The position numbers and the translations under genes were made by a program. From assembly GCA_021390615.1 (NCBI GenBank), contig JAJEJU010000021.1, forward strand, positions 62,001-126,000: a stretch of DNA of 64,000 bases, written 5' to 3'. Positions 45,050-52,988 of this stretch are shown piece by piece (the first letter of the stretch is position 1; each line of letters opens with the position of its first letter). Origin of the DNA: Rhodanobacteraceae bacterium ZG21-1. Lineage in GTDB: Bacteria > Pseudomonadota > Gammaproteobacteria > Xanthomonadales > Rhodanobacteraceae. The notes beneath the pieces were generated by a model. The model ran no database searches. It saw only the letters and a list, made by a program, of their open reading frames with translations, and was not told the origin of the DNA.

Positions 45050-45943
45050 CTACTGATAGCCCTTCGCCTGCGCGCGATATTGCCGCGGCGTCTGGCCGTA
45101 GTGCTGGCGGAAGCTTGCGCTCAGGTGGCTGTGGCTGGAGAAGCCGGCGAGCAGGGCGATCGCGGTGATGTCCTGGCGCGTGCTGGTGAGCAGCGAGCGG
45201 GCCAGCGCCAGCCGCTGCGCGATGACGTACTGCATCGGCGTGGCGTCGAAGCTGCGGCGGAAGGCGGCGATGAAATGATGCTCGCCGAGCTGAGCCACCT
45301 GGGCCAGCTCGCGCAGGCTCAGGCGCTGGTCCAGGTGCGCCTGGATATAGTCCTCGAGTCGCCGTTGCTGCACGGGGCTCAGCGCAGGGACTCGCTCGGC
45401 GCGCGCCGGCGCGGCGTGCTGGTGCTCATGCAGCAGATGCAGGGTCAGGGTCGCCGCCAGCGAGTCGCGCAGCAGGCAGGACAACTCGTCCTGACGTGCC
45501 GACAGCTGCGCCAGGCGCTGCACCAGGCCGTGCAGCAGCGGATCGCGGTGATGCATGCGCGGCCGCAGGCCGGCATCGTCGCCGGCGAGGCCGGCCAGCA
45601 CGGCGGCATCGAGTTTCAGCTCGGCATAGGCGATGGCCGCCGCGGCTACCTGGCCGCGGTAGCGCGTGCGCGCCGGAATCAGCCAGATATCGCCGGGCCG
45701 CACCGGGCCGCGGTAGCTGCCGGCGCCGTCGATGCGCGTGTGCAGCTGCCGCATGCGGCCGTGCAGGTGCACGATCAGGGTATGGCAGTCCTGCTCGATC
45801 TCCCAGCGCGAGGGTTCCGGCATATCTTCGCAGGCGACGCGAAAGGCGCCCTGCCGCAGGTTCACCGAGAACGGCGCGTAGGCGCCGCGTGCATGCTCGC
45901 CGACGCGAGGGATGGCTGCGGAATTTGATAGTGGCTCGGACAT
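45050..45943 (-). CDS. AraC-family transcriptional regulator
   Basis: A 297-residue regulator with an N-terminal cupin-like sensing part (residues 1-150) and two C-terminal HTHs, LSLRELAQVAQLGEHHFIAAFRR and ITAIALLAGFSSHSHLSASFRQHYGQTPRQYR, which match the AraC signature. It is divergent from the NTF2-like/SDR gene pair and presumably controls them. Start at the ATG 45943. The ligand is unknown. Confidence 0.92.
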   Translation of the reverse strand: MSEPLSNSAAIPRVGEHARGAYAPFSVNLRQGAFRVACEDMPEPSRWEIEQDCHTLIVHLHGRMRQLHTRIDGAGSYRGPVRPGDIWLIPARTRYRGQVAAAAIAYAELKLDAAVLAGLAGDDAGLRPRMHHRDPLLHGLVQRLAQLSARQDELSCLLRDSLAATLTLHLLHEHQHAAPARAERVPALSPVQQRRLEDYIQAHLDQRLSLRELAQVAQLGEHHFIAAFRRSFDATPMQYVIAQRLALARSLLTSTRQDITAIALLAGFSSHSHLSASFRQHYGQTPRQYRAQAKGYQ

Positions 45944-46103
45944 TTTGAAAGCGCCGCCGGGCTTGATGGAGCCAGGATGACGCCCTGGCCGTGGCCCCCA
46001 CCTGTCGCACCCGGCATCCGGGCCGGCCGCCACACGATACACCGCTTGCGCCAGCCGGCCCATGCGGCGCGCCGGATGCATCCCTGCCGCGAGGAGCCCT
46101 GCC

Positions 46104-46433
46104 ATGACCCGGATCAGCCTGCCGCCACCCCTGGATGCCTTCGTGCGCAGCGTCAACGGCGGCGACACCGAGGCCTTCCTGGATTTCTTCCTGGCCGACG
46201 GCGTGGTCAACGACTGGGGCCGCGAGTTCGTCGGCCAGGCCGCCATCCGCGGCTGGAGCGACCGGGAATTCATCGGTGCGAAGGGACGGCTGCAGGTCAC
46301 CCGGGTGAGCCGGGCCGCCGACGAGGTCACCGTCGACGCCGGCTGGACCAGCCACTACTACAGCGGCGACAGCCGCTTCGTGTTCGTGCTGCAGGGGCAG
46401 AAGATCCGCGTCATGCGCATCGTCGAAGCCTGA
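46104..46433 (+). CDS. NTF2/SnoaL-like small protein
   Basis: A 109-residue cone-fold protein. FVRSVNGGDTEAFLDFFLADGVVNDWGREFVGQAAIRGWSDREF is the typical SnoaL/NTF2 start with Asp and Trp in the pocket. GAGGAG lies 7 nt before the ATG. It is 57 nt upstream of an SDR gene on the same strand and divergent from an AraC gene. Such proteins bind small ligands or act as isomerases or cyclases, and the role here is unknown. Confidence 0.8.
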   Translation: MTRISLPPPLDAFVRSVNGGDTEAFLDFFLADGVVNDWGREFVGQAAIRGWSDREFIGAKGRLQVTRVSRAADEVTVDAGWTSHYYSGDSRFVFVLQGQKIRVMRIVEA

Positions 46434-46489
46434 GCGGGCAGGGCGCACATCGAACCATCACCGAGAACCCTCACCAAAGGAGCCATGGC

Positions 46490-47263
46490 ATGAGCGAGCA
46501 TTCCCTCAACAACAAAGTCGTCGTGATCGGCGGCGGCGCCAAGAACCTGGGCGGACTGATCGCCCGCAGCCTCGCCGAGGACGGCGCGGCGGCGATCGTC
46601 GTGCACTACAACAGCGACGCCACCAAGGCCGCGGCGGACGCCACCGTGGCCGCCGTGCAGCAAGCCGGAGCCAAGGCCGTGGCTATCCAGGGCGACCTCA
46701 GCAAGCCGGCCAACGTGGCCAGGCTGTTCGACGAGGCGATCAAGCAGTTCGGCAAGGTGGACATCGCGATCAACACCACCGGCATGGTGATCAAGAAGCC
46801 GATCGTCGAGGTCACCGAGGAGGACTACGACAAGATCTTCGCGGTGAATTCGAAGGCGGCGTTCTTCTTCATCCAGGAGGCCGGCAAGAAGCTCGCCGAC
46901 AAAGGCAGCATCGTCACCATCGTGACTTCGCTGCTGGCCGCCTACACGCCGTTCTATGCGATCTATCCCGGCAGCAAGGCGCCGATCGAGCACTACACCC
47001 GCGCCGCCTCGAAGGAATTCGGCGAGCGTGGCATCTCGGTGAATGCGATCGGCCCGGGCCCGATGGACACGCCGTTCTTCTATCCGGCCGAGTCGAAGGA
47101 GTCGGCGGCCTACCACGCCACCGCGGCGGCGCTGAGCAAGTCCACCAAGAGCGGCCTGACCGAGATCCAGGATATCGCGCCGATCGTGAAGTTCCTGGTC
47201 ACCGACGGCTGGTGGATCACCGGCCAGACCCTCTTCGCCAACGGCGGCTACACCACGCGCTGA
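46490..47263 (+). CDS. Short-chain dehydrogenase/reductase
   Basis: A 257-residue NAD(P)-dependent oxidoreductase. VVVIGGGAKNLGGLIARSLA (residues 11-30) is the Rossmann TGxxxGxG-like loop, with a Gly-rich GGGAKNLGG variant. INTTGM marks the NNAG position, VTSLL the catalytic Ser, and YPGSK the YxxxK pair. The C-terminus ends FANGGYTTR, as in SDRs with a VNGG motif. Preceded by an NTF2-like gene and followed by a shared terminator. Substrate unknown. Confidence 0.88.
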   Translation: MSEHSLNNKVVVIGGGAKNLGGLIARSLAEDGAAAIVVHYNSDATKAAADATVAAVQQAGAKAVAIQGDLSKPANVARLFDEAIKQFGKVDIAINTTGMVIKKPIVEVTEEDYDKIFAVNSKAAFFFIQEAGKKLADKGSIVTIVTSLLAAYTPFYAIYPGSKAPIEHYTRAASKEFGERGISVNAIGPGPMDTPFFYPAESKESAAYHATAAALSKSTKSGLTEIQDIAPIVKFLVTDGWWITGQTLFANGGYTTR

Positions 47264-47450
47264 GCCGGCGCTCGCCCTGGTCCGCGCGTGCGGGCAGGGC
47301 GTTCGATCCATGGCGAGATCGCCATACATCCGTTGCAGCTCGTGCTCGAGCGGCAGAGAGACTATTTCTACAACGACGCCGGCAAGCCTTCGACCTACGG
47401 GCACGAACCACCGCAGCGCATGTGCCGACGGCTCGGCGAAACACCGAATA

Positions 47451-47481
47451 CCAGCCCTCGCGCGTCACGCGCGGGGGCTGG
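47451..47481. terminator. Bidirectional terminator between convergent genes
   Basis: CCAGCCCTCGCGCGT and ACGCGCGGGGGCTGG form a 15-bp stem with one G-T wobble. It sits between the convergent SDR and phosphodiesterase genes. There is no clear T-run on either side. The 200 bp before it shows no gene. Confidence 0.65.
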
Positions 47482-47493
47482 CATGCGTTGCGG

Positions 47494-49485
47494 CTACTGT
47501 CGTTCCGGTGCGGCCATATCGAAATAAGTCCAGTGCTGGCCGTCGCTTTCCAGCTGCTTGAGATGCAGGGCGAAGTCGTATTGCTTGGCCGCCAGCGGGC
47601 TGCCGTCGACGCGCTGCATGCTCAGGCCGGTGGCCGGCTGCGCGGGGCGGCGCAGACTGCTGCTGACGTGGTAGCTGTCTGCCGCTCGGCCCAGGCTGCC
47701 GCTCAGTGCTTCGCGCAGCACGCGACCCTGCGCGCTAGGCAGCGGCAGGCCGAGCAGGGCGGCGATGGTGGGCGCGAGGTCGACGTTGCCGCTGGGCAGC
47801 GCGTCGCGGAAGCCGCCGCGAAAATCCGGGCCGGCGGCGAGCAAGGTGTTGTGCACGTCGATCGGGCTGAAGCTGCCGTGCTCGCCGCGCTCGTTCGACT
47901 GGCTGGCGTATTCGGTGCCGGGGAAGCCCTGCACCGTGGCCTGCGCGTCCCAGGCGTAGCTGATGATGATGTCGGGACCGCGCGCGGCGTTTTCCAGGTG
48001 CACGTCTTCCGCCGGCAGGGTGCCCGGCACGGCGCCGTAGCGCTTGGCCACGAACACCGCGCCGACGAATTCGCGCGACTGCAGGAAGCGCACCGCGCGC
48101 TTCACCACCGCGGCATCGTGCTCGGGCTGGTAGAGGTATTCGGTGCCGCCGTTGGAAGCGATCACCAGGGCGCCCTTGGGCAGTTCGTCGGGCAGCTTGT
48201 AGCTGGGCGTGGTGTACGGGCCGGGCTTGCCGCAGATGCGGCCGTCGTCGTCGTAGCGGGTCGGCAGCAGGGCCGAGCCGTCGGCCTTGAGGCCGCTCAT
48301 CACCGGCGCGTAGATGCAGCCGACGCCGTCGAACGCGGTGAAGCCGGCGCGGCCGAGCTGGTCGGCCAGGCGCACCGCGCCGGATACCGAGTAGCCCCAT
48401 TCGGGATCGACCCCGGCCACGCGGCCGTCGTTGATCTGGCGCAGCGGGAACAGGTCGCGCGGGCCGGCGATGTTGCTGTGCGCATGGTCGGACACCACCA
48501 CCAGGTCGGTGTCGCCGTCCATGCCCAGCGCCTTCAGCTTGTCCTCGAGCTGGCCGAGCAGCTCGTCCTGCGCCTTCAGCGCGAGGTGGAATTCCGGCGA
48601 GCCCACGCCGTACAGATGCTGGGTGGTGTCCGGGTTGCGCAGCCACACGATGCTGAGGTCCGGCCGATGCTTGGGCAGCACCTGTTCCAGGAACACCTTC
48701 ATCATCCAGGCGTTCGCCGCGGCGGGCGGGGTGTCGGCGCCGGCGGTGGCGTCCGAGCTGGCGCCGTCCTTCAGGGTGACCAGCTTGCCCTGCTCGGTCG
48801 GCGAATCCTGTTCCTCGCCCAGCGCGAGCTGGCTGCTGTCGTAGGTGTTGGCGATATGCGCGGGCAGGGCATAGCCGGCCTGCTGCAGCTCCTTGGCGAA
48901 GGCCAGCGGCAGGGCGGTGTTCTCGTCCAGCAGCAGGCCGTTGCGGTCTTCCTTCGAGACGGCCACGTTGGGCAGCTTGTAGTCCTGCAGGAACACCGGG
49001 CCGGACTTGCCGATCAGCGCAGTCTTCAGGCCGTTGCGGCGCGCGGTGGCGAACAGCGTGGGCAGCTCAAGCAGGGCGTGCTGATAGTGCGCGTCGAGGT
49101 CGCGCAGGATGGCGTAGTCCTCGGTGAAGGTGGGCGCCTGGAAGTCCACCGCCTGGCCCTTGGCGTCCAGGCCCTGCGTGCCGGGCGCCCAGAAGCGGTT
49201 GCCGTAGAAGCCGAGCGGGCCGAGGAAGTTGCCGGTGGCGAAGCTCGAGGCGTTCGCCATGGTGAAGGTGGGGTAGGTGGCGTGGTTGTCGGTGAACACG
49301 CTGCCGCGCTGGCTCAGCGCCAGCAAATTCGGCGTGTCGTCGGCGCTGATCGCGTCCGGCCGCATGCCGTCCCACACGAACACGATGACGCGATGGGCGG
49401 CGGCAGGCGCGGCCTGCGCCGACGGTGCGGCCAGCGCAAAGGCGGCGGCCAACAGGCCGAGCGGGCGCAGTAAGGAACGAGGCAT
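47494..49485 (-). CDS. Periplasmic alkaline phosphatase family phosphodiesterase (ENPP-like)
   Basis: A 663-residue exported enzyme with a signal peptide (residues 1-27, ending APSAQAA). VFVWDGMRPDAI carries the first Asp, ATYPTFTMANASSFATG the nucleophilic Thr, LRNPDTTQHLYG an Asp and His, VVSDHAHSNI an Asp-His, and GEHGSFSPIDVHNT the last His. The C-terminal 100 residues continue beyond the core fold. It belongs to the same superfamily as the enzyme at 40.1 kb but is clearly distinct. It probably acts on nucleotides or phosphodiesters in the periplasm. Confidence 0.88.
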   Translation of the reverse strand: MPRSLLRPLGLLAAAFALAAPSAQAAPAAAHRVIVFVWDGMRPDAISADDTPNLLALSQRGSVFTDNHATYPTFTMANASSFATGNFLGPLGFYGNRFWAPGTQGLDAKGQAVDFQAPTFTEDYAILRDLDAHYQHALLELPTLFATARRNGLKTALIGKSGPVFLQDYKLPNVAVSKEDRNGLLLDENTALPLAFAKELQQAGYALPAHIANTYDSSQLALGEEQDSPTEQGKLVTLKDGASSDATAGADTPPAAANAWMMKVFLEQVLPKHRPDLSIVWLRNPDTTQHLYGVGSPEFHLALKAQDELLGQLEDKLKALGMDGDTDLVVVSDHAHSNIAGPRDLFPLRQINDGRVAGVDPEWGYSVSGAVRLADQLGRAGFTAFDGVGCIYAPVMSGLKADGSALLPTRYDDDGRICGKPGPYTTPSYKLPDELPKGALVIASNGGTEYLYQPEHDAAVVKRAVRFLQSREFVGAVFVAKRYGAVPGTLPAEDVHLENAARGPDIIISYAWDAQATVQGFPGTEYASQSNERGEHGSFSPIDVHNTLLAAGPDFRGGFRDALPSGNVDLAPTIAALLGLPLPSAQGRVLREALSGSLGRAADSYHVSSSLRRPAQPATGLSMQRVDGSPLAAKQYDFALHLKQLESDGQHWTYFDMAAPERQ

Positions 49486-49946
49486 GCGGAATCCAGGAGA
49501 GGTCGACAGTGAACCCGGCATCTTCACCGGGGTGCGTTGCAGTTTATTGGCAGGCGGCCATTTGCATGCCACCTGCGGGAGAACGACGTCGGTGGCGTCG
49601 TGTTCCGCATGGCTTGCGTGGCTGGGCGATGGCTATCCGGTGCGCCGTGTTGCGCCTGCCTGGACAGGCATCGGCAAGGGCGAGCGATATGCCATCGCAT
49701 GGTCGCGGTCGCCTGGCCGCCAGCCCACTGGTCGATGTTTTGGCGTAGCCGGCTTTTCCCATGCAGCGAAGCGAGATCCGGACTCGAGTGCCTTCGATCC
49801 GCTGGCCGCCCAAGCTTCAGGGATGTTCCGATCCATGGCATGGGGGCGTGGTACTCAGGTCAGTTTGTCGGCTGTAGGCTGCAGACAGCGGCGATCATCC
49901 CTTTTGTGGCGGTGGAGCCTGCGCTGACACTCGCCAAGGCCAAATC
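49486..49946. other. Intergenic region of 461 bp
   Basis: No coding frame with convincing start and codon use on either strand, and no clear repeat. Composition is slightly lower in GC than in the neighbouring genes. Confidence 0.5.
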
Positions 49947-50264
49947 ATGTCGAACAAAGTGACGCTCGAACGGTCGGACCTGGTGGATGTATGCCGCACG
50001 CTCAATTCGATCGTGGTTTCTTTGGATCGGCTGACCATGGCCCATGCCGACCTGAGTACAGAGCAATGGCATGCGGCAATCGTCGACTATTTTCTGCGAT
50101 CGAAAGCGCTCATGACCCTGCCCACGGCCCGCAAACTGTTGTCGGCCCCGTTCTCTACGGAACTTGGGCCCGATGACATGGACGAGTTGGAGCGAGCTAT
50201 GGAAGAGGGTGGTGGCGAGTTTTGGAGCCTCGACAGATTTCGCCAGCTGCGCTCAGGCTTCTGA
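49947..50264 (+). CDS. Small hypothetical protein
   Basis: A 105-residue cytoplasmic protein rich in helices (LVDVCRTLNSIVVSLDRLTMA, DMDELERAMEEGG) and ending in FRQLRSGF. No signal peptide and no membrane segment. GC content is lower than that of the neighbours, suggesting foreign origin. No family recognised. Confidence 0.55.
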   Translation: MSNKVTLERSDLVDVCRTLNSIVVSLDRLTMAHADLSTEQWHAAIVDYFLRSKALMTLPTARKLLSAPFSTELGPDDMDELERAMEEGGGEFWSLDRFRQLRSGF

Positions 50265-50435
50265 GCTTGCGGGTGGTCGCCCGCAAGCCGATCCGGCCGG
50301 CCAGGTCGAGCTTGGCATCGAATAAGTCGGGGCTTGCTCAGGTTCCCACGGGCATGCAGACGGATACCCGCGTTCCTTCGAGCAACAAAACCCGGCGCGG
50401 CCACCGCATGCGTTGGGGCTTCGTTGCTTAGCTTG

Positions 50436-50558
50436 TCAGTGATGCGCGAGCAGCATATGGATGCCCAGCACGACGAAGCCAGCGACCGTAATCGCCGTGC
50501 CGACCAGGGCGCGCACGCGCTGCAGGCGGACTAGATGTTTGGCGGCTTGCTTGCCCAT
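50436..50558 (-). CDS. 40-residue single-pass membrane microprotein
   Basis: A short frame that would be missed by usual length cut-offs. It encodes a basic N-terminus (MGKQAAKHLVRLQRVR) and one hydrophobic segment, ALVGTAITVAGFVVLGIHML, ending AHH. GGGGAG lies 7 nt before the ATG at 50558. The positive-inside rule puts the N-terminus in the cytoplasm. Function unknown. Confidence 0.6.
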   Translation of the reverse strand: MGKQAAKHLVRLQRVRALVGTAITVAGFVVLGIHMLLAHH

Positions 50559-50865
50559 CGCGTACTCCCCGGTGCATTGCATGAAGCGTGGCGGCCACCA
50601 TAGCAGCGAAGGCTTTCGGACACAGCTGCCTCGGCTGGGACGGCATCCCCTGACGCCAATAGATCGAATGCACGGGCTGCAGCCGAAGAGCCGGGTCGGT
50701 TCGTCACGGCCCTGGCCCGGCTCGGTCGCCTACCCAGCTGCGGCAGCCTTGCCTGATTGAGCGCGCGGACCGCCGCAGGCGATCCGGGGAGTCTTCTTCG
50801 CGCGCGTGCTGTTCGGAATGGGCGGACTGGCTCTAAGATCAATACTTGTCCGTACGGAAACCGTC
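50559..50865. other. Intergenic region
   Basis: About 300 bp with the promoters of the divergent microprotein and lysoplasmalogenase genes presumably inside. No clear promoter or repeat recognised. Confidence 0.4.
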
Positions 50866-51609
50866 ATGGCCGCCCTGCCGTCCACGCTCGCCTCTGATCC
50901 GCCGCCCGCTTCGCTGCGCCTGGCCTTTGCCGTCGCCGCGCTGGGCGCGATCGTCGGCGCCAGCCTGGACGAGTCGCTGGGCTGGCACGACGGGCGCTGG
51001 CTGTACTGGCTGTGCAAGCCGCTGGCCACTGCGCTGGTGTTCGTGCTGGTGTGGCGCACGGCGGCGCCGGTGTCGCCGGTCTATCGCCGGCGCCTGCTGG
51101 CGGGGATTGCCTGTTCCTGGGTCGGCGACGTGTTCCTGATGTTGTCGCCGGTGTGGTTCGTGGCCGGCTTGCTGGGCTTTCTGCTGGCACACTTGTTTTT
51201 CATCGCGGCGTTTCTCAGCGACAAGCCGTGGGCGGCGCGGCCGCTGCCCTGGCTGCTGTGCCTGGGCTACGGCGTCGGCGCGGCCTGGCTGCTGTGGCCG
51301 GCGCTGGATGCGGTGCTGCGCATCGCGGTGCCGCTGTATATCGCGGTGCTGGCCAGCATGGGCGGGCAGGCGATCGGGCGTGCATTGTGGCTGCGCGATG
51401 CACCGACGGCGCCGGCCGTGCGCCTGGCTGGGATCGGCGCGCTGGTGTTCATGGCCAGCGACAGCATGCTGGCCTGGAATCGCTTCATGACGCCGCTGCC
51501 GTGGGCGGCGGCGGGCGTGCTGGGGACTTACTATGTGGCCATGTGGCTGATCGGGCGTTCGGCGGACGCCCGCGCCGGCCAGCGGGCAAGCGCGAGGGTG
51601 GCTGCATGA
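50866..51609 (+). CDS. Lysoplasmalogenase family protein (YhhN/TMEM86 type)
   Basis: A 247-residue inner-membrane protein with about eight hydrophobic segments. WVGDVFLMLSP (near residue 83), AHLFFIAAF and MASDSMLAWNRF match the Asp-containing motifs of YhhN/TMEM86 enzymes, which cleave the vinyl-ether bond of lysoplasmalogens. The stop overlaps the start of the next gene (ATGA at 51606-51609), so the two are translationally coupled. That neighbour resembles alkylglycerol monooxygenase, which supports a role in ether lipids. Confidence 0.85.
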   Translation: MAALPSTLASDPPPASLRLAFAVAALGAIVGASLDESLGWHDGRWLYWLCKPLATALVFVLVWRTAAPVSPVYRRRLLAGIACSWVGDVFLMLSPVWFVAGLLGFLLAHLFFIAAFLSDKPWAARPLPWLLCLGYGVGAAWLLWPALDAVLRIAVPLYIAVLASMGGQAIGRALWLRDAPTAPAVRLAGIGALVFMASDSMLAWNRFMTPLPWAAAGVLGTYYVAMWLIGRSADARAGQRASARVAA

Positions 51610-52928
51610 CGACGGCTTACATCAATCCCGATTACATCCATCCCGAGCACGTCGCGTCGGTGCTGGTCACGCCCGAGCAGATCATGGCCTGGGCGATTCC
51701 TGGCTTCTTCGTGCTGATCGCGCTGGAGTTCGTGGTGGCGCGCCTGCGCGGGCATGCCGCCTATCACGGCAACGACGCGGTCAACAGCCTCGGGCTGGGC
51801 ATGATTTCGCAGATCGTCGGCGTGTTCACCAAGCTGCTCAGCGTGGGCATCTATGCCTGGGTGGCGCAGCACTTGGCGCTGTTCCGGCTGGCGCCCGACA
51901 GTCTGTGGGTGTGGGTCAGCGGCCTGCTGCTGTACGACTTCCTCTACTACTGGCTGCACCGCATGGGCCACGAGGTGAACCTGCTGTGGGCGGCGCACGT
52001 GGTGCATCACCAGAGCGAGGACTACAACCTCACCACCGCGCTGCGCCAGACCGGCAGCGGCGCCCTGCTCGGCTGGCTGTTCTATCTGCCGATGGCGGTG
52101 CTGGGCTATCCGGTGGAAGTGTTCGTGGTGGTGGCGCTGATCGACCTGCTCTACCAGTTCTGGGTGCATACCGGCGAGATTAACCGGCTGGGCTGGTTCG
52201 ACCGCGTGTTCTGCTCGCCGTCCAACCATCGCGCGCATCACGCGGTGAACGACCGCTACCTGGACAAGAACTACGGCGGCATCCTGATCCTGTGGGATCG
52301 TCTGTTCGGCAGCTTCATCGAAGAGAACGATGACGACCCGCCGGTATTCGGCACCCGCTCGCCGCTGCGCAGCTGGAATCCGCTGTGGGCGAATGCCGAG
52401 GTGTACTGGGCGATGCTGCAGGATGCCTGGCATGCGCGGCGCTGGCGCGACAAGCTGCAGCTGTGGTTCCGCCCGCCCGGCTGGCGCCCGGCCGACGTGG
52501 CGGCGCGCTTTCCCAAGCCCGAGTTCGACATCGGCCATGCGCGCTACAACCCGCCGATGACGCGCGGCGTGAGCGCCTACGTGCTGCTGCAGTTCGCCCT
52601 GCTGCTGCTGATGGGCATGCATTTCCTCGGCATTGCCGAGCATGTCGGCGCCACGACGGCGCTGGCTTACTCGGCCTACCTGGTGGCCAGCCTGTGCATC
52701 CTCGGCGCGCTGATGGAAGGCCGCCGCCTCGCCTATGCCTTCGAGGCGCTGCGCACCGCGGGCACGGCGCTGCTGCCGTGGCTGCTCGGCCGCTGGTTCG
52801 GCGTGGCGTCGCTGGATGCGCGCGTGAGCGTGGCCTTGCTGACGGTGTTCGCGCTCAGCACGCTGGCTGCGGTGTGGCTGGGCGGCGTGCGCTCGTCCGC
52901 CGGCAAGCCGCACGCGGCGCTGGGTTGA
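51606..52928 (+). CDS. Alkylglycerol monooxygenase-like fatty acid hydroxylase family protein
   Basis: A 440-residue diiron membrane enzyme. Its eight-His pattern is H118-H122 (HRMGH), H131-H134-H135 (HVVHH) and H208-H211-H212 (HRAHH), plus H188 (VHTGE). The run HHQSEDYNLTTALRQ (134-148) closely resembles animal AGMO (TMEM195), which also has about 445 residues and extra C-terminal helices as here (residues 330-430). AGMO cleaves the ether bond of alkylglycerols and needs tetrahydrobiopterin. A general sterol-desaturase role is the alternative. Coupled to the lysoplasmalogenase gene. Confidence 0.85.
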   Translation: MTTAYINPDYIHPEHVASVLVTPEQIMAWAIPGFFVLIALEFVVARLRGHAAYHGNDAVNSLGLGMISQIVGVFTKLLSVGIYAWVAQHLALFRLAPDSLWVWVSGLLLYDFLYYWLHRMGHEVNLLWAAHVVHHQSEDYNLTTALRQTGSGALLGWLFYLPMAVLGYPVEVFVVVALIDLLYQFWVHTGEINRLGWFDRVFCSPSNHRAHHAVNDRYLDKNYGGILILWDRLFGSFIEENDDDPPVFGTRSPLRSWNPLWANAEVYWAMLQDAWHARRWRDKLQLWFRPPGWRPADVAARFPKPEFDIGHARYNPPMTRGVSAYVLLQFALLLLMGMHFLGIAEHVGATTALAYSAYLVASLCILGALMEGRRLAYAFEALRTAGTALLPWLLGRWFGVASLDARVSVALLTVFALSTLAAVWLGGVRSSAGKPHAALG

Positions 52929-52988
52929 ATCCGCGGCGTTGCGCGCCGGCACCCGTCGGCGACGGACGCCTCGCGCATCAAGCCGTCG

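Noticed and set aside
47288-47527. A 79-codon plus-strand frame after the SDR gene
   Set aside because: No SD, no family resemblance, and it runs through the terminator hairpin into the convergent gene.
49537-49962. A 141-codon frame in the 49.5-49.9 kb gap
   Set aside because: Its composition is erratic (many Cys, Trp and Arg), it has no SD and it overlaps the next gene's start, so it is probably chance.
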